Below are positions 27,606-32,919 of a stretch of 32,919 bases of DNA, in pieces (the first letter of the stretch is position 1; every line of letters begins with the position of its first letter). The notes beneath the pieces are model-generated. The model worked only from the letters and a program-made list of their open reading frames with translations. It was not told the DNA's origin and searched no databases. The DNA is taken from the NCBI RefSeq assembly GCF_001758785.1, contig NZ_LROM01000118.1, positions 1 through 32,919 on the forward strand, given 5' to 3'. Source of the DNA: Duganella phyllosphaerae (lineage in GTDB: Bacteria > Pseudomonadota > Gammaproteobacteria > Burkholderiales > Burkholderiaceae_D). The translations under genes were made by a program, and so were the position numbers.

Positions 27606-28289
27606 ATGAACAACTTGCAACAAAACACCTACGACCTCAGTAGCGGTCGCCGGGCGGTGCAGCACAACGTGTTGCGTAACACGTACTGGTTGCTGGCGCT
27701 GTCGATGATTCCGACGGTGCTGGGCGCTGCGCTCGGCATGGCGCTGCACCTGCCGCTGACCGGCGGCATCATGATGATCGTATTCCTGGCCGGCGCGTTC
27801 GGTTTCATCTGGGCGATCGAGAAGAACAAGAACTCCGGCCTGGGCGTGGCCCTGCTACTGGGCTTCACCTTCTTCATGGGCATCATGCTCACGCCGCTGC
27901 TCACCCGCATCATGGGTTTCTCCAACGGCGGCACGCTGATCATGATGGCGTTCGGTGGTACGGCTTCGGTGTTCGCGGTACTGGCCTCGATCGCTACCGT
28001 GACCAAGCGTGATTTCTCGGGCATGGGTACCTGGCTGTTCGCCGGCGTGATCGTGCTGATCCTGGCGTCGATTGCGAACATCTTCTTCGCCATCCCTGCC
28101 CTGAGCATCGTGATCTCGGTCGTGGCCATTGCCATCTTCTCGGCTTACATCCTGTATGACGTGCAGCAGATCGTCAACGGCGGCGAAACCAACTACGTCA
28201 GCGCCACCCTGCGCCTGTATTTGGACGTCTACAACATCTTCACCAACCTGCTGGCCCTGCTGGGCTTTGCCGGCGGTAGCCGCGACTAA
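27606..28289 (+). CDS. Bax inhibitor-1 / YccA family membrane protein
   Basis: The 227-residue product has seven hydrophobic segments and the BI-1 family end pattern YILYDVQQIVNGGETNYVSATLRLYLDVYNIFTNLLALLG. Family members are multi-pass membrane proteins; bacterial relatives include YccA, which in E. coli is a slow substrate and inhibitor of FtsH and binds HflKC, and YetJ-type proton-dependent calcium channels. The ATG (MNNLQQNTYD) has GGAGG four bases before it; the frame extending to 27459 has no such signal. A strong terminator follows. Which BI-1 function applies cannot be told from sequence. Confidence 0.92.
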   Translation: MNNLQQNTYDLSSGRRAVQHNVLRNTYWLLALSMIPTVLGAALGMALHLPLTGGIMMIVFLAGAFGFIWAIEKNKNSGLGVALLLGFTFFMGIMLTPLLTRIMGFSNGGTLIMMAFGGTASVFAVLASIATVTKRDFSGMGTWLFAGVIVLILASIANIFFAIPALSIVISVVAIAIFSAYILYDVQQIVNGGETNYVSATLRLYLDVYNIFTNLLALLGFAGGSRD

Positions 28290-28334
28290 GCTGTAGCGCT
28301 CACGCCGGGTCTTCCTGACCGGCGCACCACAAAA

Positions 28335-28367
28335 GCCGCCAACCTGCAGGGGTTGGCGGCTTTTTTA
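28335..28367 (+). terminator. Intrinsic terminator after the Bax1-I gene
   Basis: GCCGCCAACC (28335-28344) and GGTTGGCGGC (28351-28360) form a perfect 10-base stem with loop TGCAGG, followed by TTTTTTA. The AAAA before the stem would give a short T-run on the other strand, so it might also stop transcription from pbpC. Confidence 0.93.
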
Positions 28368-28391
28368 TCAATCAAAACATAGCGGAGCGCC

Positions 28392-28697
28392 ATGGGTCCC
28401 GCAGTCCCGCTTATCTTCATGATCATCGTTGGCACACCGCTGTTCGCCGGCCTGTTCTGTTTATTTCGCTTCAAATATTCCACCCGCTCTGCCTTCGCCC
28501 TGGCGATCATCTTTGCTGGCGGCGCCGGCGCCGGCGTCGTGATCGCTGCCCTCCTCGCCATGCTGACGATCGGCTTCGAGCCGACGCTGAGGTCACAGCT
28601 TGCGGTCATTTTCTACCTGGGCTGGCTGGCGACAGGGGCGCTTGCTGGTGGCGTTACGTCAGTACGCTGGGTTCGCCAGCGCTGGCATTTAACCTAA
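28392..28697 (+). CDS. Small hypothetical membrane protein
   Basis: This 101-residue product is not recognised. It has three hydrophobic segments (about 4-26, 34-58 and 69-88), a basic loop after the first (FRFKYSTRS) and a basic C-terminus (RWVRQRWHLT), so it is probably an inner-membrane protein. GGAG lies four bases before the ATG (28384-28387), which supports translation. It begins 25 bases after the Bax1-I terminator and converges on pbpC with a 19-base gap. Its base use is similar to that of neighbouring genes. Confidence 0.65.
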   Translation: MGPAVPLIFMIIVGTPLFAGLFCLFRFKYSTRSAFALAIIFAGGAGAGVVIAALLAMLTIGFEPTLRSQLAVIFYLGWLATGALAGGVTSVRWVRQRWHLT

Positions 28698-28716
28698 CCT
28701 CCACCTCGACACTTCA

Positions 28717-30837
28717 CTAACGCGCATTGCCCCGTACCTGGAAGCGGCTGCTGGCCACCACCTTGTCGGCGCCGTCCACCAGCGCCAGCTCGTAGCTGCC
28801 CGGTTGGGGGGCCCATGGGTAGTCGGTGCTGGCGCCGGCCAGCGGCTTGCCGTTCAGGCGCCAGGTGAGGCCTTGCGCGGCCTGGGCGTGGAACACCACG
28901 CGTTCGCGGTCGGCCGGGATGTCGGGGTCGATGGCGATCACGCTGCCCGTTGCCGGATAGACGATGGCCGGCGGCTGGCTGCTGTCGCTGCCCTGCACCA
29001 GCGCCACGACCGGGGTTTCGGTGCCCGCCAAAAACCATTCGGCTCTGGCAGGTTCCAGCGCCGGCTGGTAGGCTACCTGGCGTTTGACCACACCCGGGGG
29101 TGCAGCCGGTGCGCGGCTGGGCTGGCCGTGGTGCAAGTAATCCATCACGTCGCGCCATACCGGTGCGGCGCCGGTCACGCCCGAGACGTCCCACATCGAC
29201 TGGCCGTCGAAATTACCGACCCACACGCCCACCGTGTAGCGGTCCGAGTAACCGATGCACCAGTTGTCACGCATGTCCTTGCTGGTGCCGGTTTTGACTG
29301 CGCTCCAGAACGTGGTGGCCAGTTCGTTTTTCAGGCCAAAGGTGGTGCTGCGTGCGCCCCGGTCGGCCAGGATGTCGCCGATGATGAAGCTGGCGCGCGC
29401 GTCCTGCACCCGCACCGGCTTTGCAAGCGCGCCCTTGTCCACCAGCCGCGCCGGCGCGTACAGGCCGCCTTTGGCCAGCGTGCGATAGGCGTTGGTCAGC
29501 TCCAGCAGCGACACTTCGGCAGAGCCGAGCGCCAACGAATAACCGTAGTAGTCGGCCGACTCGGTCAGGCTGCTCAAGCCGACGTCCCGCAGCCGGGCAT
29601 AAAAGCGGTCGAGACCGGTCATCACCAGGGTGCGCACGGCCGGCACGTTGAGCGAGCTGGCCAGGCTGGTGCGCACGCTGACATACCCCTTGAAACCCTT
29701 GTCGTAGTTCTGCGGCGCGTAGGTGCCAGCGCCAGTGGCGATGCCGAAACTGCTGTCGTCCATCAGCGAGGCGGCGGTAAGCAGGCGGCGTTCCAGCGCC
29801 AGCTCGTATAAAAACGGTTTCAAGGTGGAGCCGGCCTGGCGCAGCGCCGTCACGCCATCGACCTCGGCGCCGCCGGCATTGCCCACGTAGGCCAGCACGC
29901 CGCCGCTGGCGTTGTCGAGCACCAGCACCGCGCCATCGTTGACGTTGCGCGCGGTGAGCGCCATCAATTGCTGGCGCAACGCGCCCTGGGCAAAGCGCTG
30001 TACGTCGGAGTCCAGCGTGCTGCGCACCGACTGCCCGGCCGCCATCCCGGCCAGCAGCTGTTGCGCCACCTGGGGCGCCGGGGCGATGCCGCTGGCAAGC
30101 TGCGGACGTCCGAGGGCGATGGCGGTGCGCAGTTCGATGTCGGCGCAGGTGGCCGGCATGCGCAGTTCGTGCGCCAGCAAGCAGGCACGCTGCGACACCA
30201 GTCGCGGCGCCGCCACTGGGGCGCGCAGCAGGCTGGCCAGGATCGCCGACTCGGTCAGGTTCAGGCCCGACGGCGCCTTGCCGAACAGGCCGCGCGAGGC
30301 CGCGTCCACGCCCTGCAACTCGCCCCGGAACGACACCAGGTTGACATACGCTTCGATGATCTGCGGCTTGGTCCAGCCGGCGTCGAGCTCGCGCGCGGCC
30401 TGGATCTGGTCCCACTTCTGGCCCCAGCTGCGGCCTTTCGAGTGGGGCTGCAAGGCTGGATCAAGCAACGCCGCCAGCTGCATGGTGATGGTCGATGCTC
30501 CCCGTGGGCGGGTGCGGAACAGGTTGTCCCAGGCCGCCTTGGCCGCCGCGCTCCAGTCGACGCCGCCGTGTTCATAAAAGCGCTGGTCCTCGGCCTGCAG
30601 GATCGCTGCCGGCAGCGCCGGCGAGATATCGGCCAGCGCCACCCAGTCCAGCCGGCGCGCCTGCATGTCGATACGCAGCGACTGTACCGGTACACCGTGG
30701 CGGTCGAGCAGTACAGATTCCGAGCTGCGATACGCGGCGCGCACCTGTTCGGGCGTGGGGACGGACGATGCCGCGCAGGCCGGCGCCACGCCGGACATCA
30801 GCACCAGCGTCAGCATCGCGGCAGACAGGCCCCTCAC
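28717..30837 (-). CDS. pbpC: Penicillin-binding protein 1C
   Basis: PBP1C is a class A (glycosyltransferase plus transpeptidase) cell-wall synthase. The 706-residue product has an N-terminal export/anchor sequence (about 1-22), GT51 domain with catalytic Glu83 in EDQRFYEHGG, RGASTITMQLAALL and QIQAARELDAGWTKPQIIEAYVN, then a transpeptidase domain with Ser337-Lys340 (STLK), SLN (395-397) and KTG (515-517), and the C-terminal BiPBP_C beta domain (about 620-706). I chose the GTG at 30837, which overlaps the alpha-2-macroglobulin stop as GTGA and gives a proper signal sequence (MRGLSAAMLTLVLMSGVAPA); the ATG at 30816 is the alternative. A 157-codon upstream frame is shadow of the neighbour. PBP1C genes commonly sit beside bacterial alpha-2-macroglobulins. 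Confidence 0.95.
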   Translation of the reverse strand: MRGLSAAMLTLVLMSGVAPACAASSVPTPEQVRAAYRSSESVLLDRHGVPVQSLRIDMQARRLDWVALADISPALPAAILQAEDQRFYEHGGVDWSAAAKAAWDNLFRTRPRGASTITMQLAALLDPALQPHSKGRSWGQKWDQIQAARELDAGWTKPQIIEAYVNLVSFRGELQGVDAASRGLFGKAPSGLNLTESAILASLLRAPVAAPRLVSQRACLLAHELRMPATCADIELRTAIALGRPQLASGIAPAPQVAQQLLAGMAAGQSVRSTLDSDVQRFAQGALRQQLMALTARNVNDGAVLVLDNASGGVLAYVGNAGGAEVDGVTALRQAGSTLKPFLYELALERRLLTAASLMDDSSFGIATGAGTYAPQNYDKGFKGYVSVRTSLASSLNVPAVRTLVMTGLDRFYARLRDVGLSSLTESADYYGYSLALGSAEVSLLELTNAYRTLAKGGLYAPARLVDKGALAKPVRVQDARASFIIGDILADRGARSTTFGLKNELATTFWSAVKTGTSKDMRDNWCIGYSDRYTVGVWVGNFDGQSMWDVSGVTGAAPVWRDVMDYLHHGQPSRAPAAPPGVVKRQVAYQPALEPARAEWFLAGTETPVVALVQGSDSSQPPAIVYPATGSVIAIDPDIPADRERVVFHAQAAQGLTWRLNGKPLAGASTDYPWAPQPGSYELALVDGADKVVASSRFQVRGNAR

Positions 30838-32919
30838 TTGACCACCACCTGCGCATTGGGCGCCGCGCCGAACATCTCCGGGCTGTACAGCGCTTCCACA
30901 CGGGTGGGCGGCAGGTTGAACTGGCCCGGATTGTTCAGGCGCACCGTGTACTCGACGCTCCACTTGCCCTTGGGGACGAACTGGTAGAAAGCCCGGTAAC
31001 CGTCGAAGCTGCGCTCCTCGAACGCCAGCCACGCCCAGCCGGCCTTGCGGTTGCCCTGGTCCAGCAGCGCCGAATCGCGACCGAGACCGGAGCCGAGCAC
31101 GGTGGCGCTGGCGGGAATCGGATCGTCCACCACCACCCAGGTCATGTCCGACTGCGCTTGGAGCTCCAGCCGCACCCGGTACACATCGCCGCGCGACCAT
31201 ACGCCGCGCGTCTTCTGCTCGACCGGCGTGATGGTCTTGGCGATGGTGTAGCCGCTCGAGACCGGCGCCTTGAGCGGCAACGCCGCCAGCGTGCGCACGG
31301 TTACCCATGGCTTGCCGGTGCCCGCGTGCGCCAGCTCCAGCGTGCCGCTGCCCTTGGGCCAGGGCAGCGCGACGGTCGTCGTGGCGGCGTTGGCATTGAC
31401 CTCGACTCCAGCCGCATCCACCTGGGCCGGTGGCGCAAAATTCACGGACTTGCTGGTTCCGCCCAACGTGGCGCTAGCGCTACCGGTCACCGGCTCGCGC
31501 TCGAACACGGAACTGAAGCGATCCATGGCCAGCACGCCCCAGGCGTTCGACACGGTGGTGTCCCAATGCCCTGCGCGCTGGCGCCCGAGGGCGCCGCGCG
31601 CCAGCCGGCCCATGTCGGCGCGCCAGGCTGGATTGTCGGCCATCGCCAGCAGCAGGCGGTTGGCGTTGCTGTCGGCCGACGACATCAGCCACCACCAGTT
31701 GTCGGTGCGCTCGGTGGAAAAGCCCATGGTCGTGCCTTGCAGGTTCAGGCGCGCACGCAGAATCTGTTCGGCCTCCCCCAGCCGCTTGGCCTGCTGCGGC
31801 AACTTGGGCGAGCGCTTGAGCACCAGGTACCAGTCGATCACGGCCGACGTCGGCCACAGGTTCGGTGCGACCGTGAACGATTCGAGGTCGTCGTGGTTGA
31901 TGGCGTTGCTGCGCGAGAGCGCTTCCAGCGCCGCCACCTTGCGCACCGCCAAATCGGCCGTGGGCAGCGGCGACTCGAGCGACAGCTTGCCCCGCACGAA
32001 GGACTGCAAGCCCGATTCCATGCGCGCCTTCAGTTCCGCCGGCAGTTCGTAACCCGCTTCCTGGCTGGCCGACAGCACGTAGGCCGTCAGGCTATCGCTG
32101 CCATGCAACATGGGAGCGAAATACTTGACCAGGCCATTGCTGTCCAGGTGCGCCGGCAAGGTGGCCACCGCCGAGCGCCACAGCGCCGGGTCGTGCAGCG
32201 CGATCGCGCGCGACGCCACCTGCTCGAAGCAGCGGTACGGATAGTCGCGCATGAAGTCGCGCACGCCGGGCAGGTCGCCACCGAGGCGCGCACTGAACTG
32301 CGCCTGCACTGCGCCACGGCCGGGCAGCGCATCGTCGGGCAGGCGCACCGCCATCGACTGCTTGCCATCGAGTTGCAGCAAGGTCGCCTGCGTGGTGCGC
32401 ACCGGCACCGCCGGCGCCACTTTCTGGCTGACCTTGATGCTGTCGCGCGCGCCGTTGCCTGCATTCGCGCTGGCGCCAACTTCCCACGCCAGCGCTGTCA
32501 CACCGGCCGGCACCTGGTAGTCCCAGCCGATCTCTTTGGCCTGGCCTGCGGCCAGCGTGACCTTTTGCGTCGGCAGCGACTGCGCGCCCGCCTTGGCCGT
32601 GAGCGCCACGTCGAGCGCGGCGCCGGTTGTGTTGCGCACCGTGTAGATGGCGCGCAGGCGGTCGCCTTCGCGCACCAGCGTCGGCAGGCCGGAGAGCAGC
32701 ATCAGGTCCTGCGTGCTGCGCACCTCGGCCTGGCCGGTGCCGAACAGGCCCGCCTCGGCGCTGGCGATGGCGACGATGCGGAACGCGGTGAGCGAGTCGT
32801 TGAGCGGCACTTCGACCGACGCCACGCCGTCGGCATCGAGCACCACCTGCGCCTTCCAGAACAGCAGCGTCTCGAACAGCTCGCGCCCGCCGCCCTTGCC
32901 GCCGCCACCGCCGGCCGCC
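30834..32919 (-). CDS. Bacterial alpha-2-macroglobulin (YfhM-like), 5' part off window
   Basis: About 695 C-terminal residues are visible; the N-terminal half, including signal and early MG domains, lies beyond 32919. Visible order: a Gly-rich stretch (AAGGGGGKGGGRELFETL), an MG7-like domain (FWKAQVVLDADGVASVEVPL and NDSLTAFRIVAIASA), the thioester domain with CFEQ (codons at 32220-32231) in PYRCFEQVASRAI, a helical TED region, and a receptor-binding-like C-terminal domain. These proteins trap proteases in the periplasm by forming covalent bonds, and with PBP1C are thought to protect and repair the envelope. The Gly-rich segment sits near where the bait region ends. The stop overlaps the pbpC start. 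Confidence 0.92.
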   Translation of the reverse strand, partial: AAGGGGGKGGGRELFETLLFWKAQVVLDADGVASVEVPLNDSLTAFRIVAIASAEAGLFGTGQAEVRSTQDLMLLSGLPTLVREGDRLRAIYTVRNTTGAALDVALTAKAGAQSLPTQKVTLAAGQAKEIGWDYQVPAGVTALAWEVGASANAGNGARDSIKVSQKVAPAVPVRTTQATLLQLDGKQSMAVRLPDDALPGRGAVQAQFSARLGGDLPGVRDFMRDYPYRCFEQVASRAIALHDPALWRSAVATLPAHLDSNGLVKYFAPMLHGSDSLTAYVLSASQEAGYELPAELKARMESGLQSFVRGKLSLESPLPTADLAVRKVAALEALSRSNAINHDDLESFTVAPNLWPTSAVIDWYLVLKRSPKLPQQAKRLGEAEQILRARLNLQGTTMGFSTERTDNWWWLMSSADSNANRLLLAMADNPAWRADMGRLARGALGRQRAGHWDTTVSNAWGVLAMDRFSSVFEREPVTGSASATLGGTSKSVNFAPPAQVDAAGVEVNANAATTTVALPWPKGSGTLELAHAGTGKPWVTVRTLAALPLKAPVSSGYTIAKTITPVEQKTRGVWSRGDVYRVRLELQAQSDMTWVVVDDPIPASATVLGSGLGRDSALLDQGNRKAGWAWLAFEERSFDGYRAFYQFVPKGKWSVEYTVRLNNPGQFNLPPTRVEALYSPEMFGAAPNAQVVVK

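Noticed and set aside
30838..31308. Extension of PBP1C by 157 residues
   Set aside because: It lies wholly within the alpha-2-macroglobulin gene in another frame and lacks any PBP feature; the GTG at 30837 gives a proper export sequence.

Overview
This GC-rich window comes from the chromosome of a betaproteobacterium, most likely a member of the Oxalobacteraceae (Massilia, Duganella or Janthinobacterium type). That placement is an inference from the conserved order ndk-rlmN-pilW-rodZ-ispG-hisS-yfgM-bamB-der-hfq-hflX-hflK-hflC-hisZ-purA and from the look of the proteins; no database search was possible. Most of the window is ordinary core genome, and I found no phage, transposase, CRISPR array or clearly new multi-gene system.

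Layout from left to right. Positions 1-54 hold the 5' part of a tRNA-Asn (minus strand, cut by the window edge) with its promoter. A class I aspartate/aromatic aminotransferase (minus) and uvrB (plus) diverge from a 281-base intergenic region that carries a long near-palindrome; a pirin gene follows uvrB closely. From 4792 to 9765 lies the most accessory-looking part: an exported alpha/beta hydrolase, an SdpI-like membrane protein overlapping an SdpR-like ArsR repressor with a visible promoter and operator, and an Oar-type TonB-dependent receptor, all on the minus strand.

From 9980 to 27321 every gene is on the minus strand, so transcription runs right to left. In that order it is: ndk, an intrinsic terminator, then rlmN, pilW/pilF-like lipoprotein, rodZ, ispG, hisS, yfgM-like, bamB and der, tightly packed; then hfq, hflX, hflK and hflC with 1-base TAATG junctions in hflX-hflK-hflC; then hisZ, purA, a phosphoribosyltransferase, a UUCG-loop terminator and marC. 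This block joins nucleotide synthesis (ndk, purA, phosphoribosyltransferase), histidine synthesis and charging (hisZ, hisS), isoprenoid synthesis (ispG), envelope assembly and shape (bamB, yfgM, rodZ, pilW), ribosome and RNA functions (rlmN, der, hflX, hfq) and FtsH control (hflKC).

At the right, a Bax1-I/YccA-family membrane protein (plus) and a small membrane protein (plus) converge on pbpC (minus), whose GTG start overlaps the stop of a bacterial alpha-2-macroglobulin with a CFEQ thioester motif; that gene runs off the window end.

Items most worth a second look are the SdpR/SdpI/hydrolase cluster with its operator, the palindrome upstream of uvrB, two REP-like inverted pairs (one showing compensated base changes), a natural His-rich tail on HisS, a 17-base dyad upstream of the TonB receptor, and three genes that start only 17-26 bases after strong intrinsic terminators.
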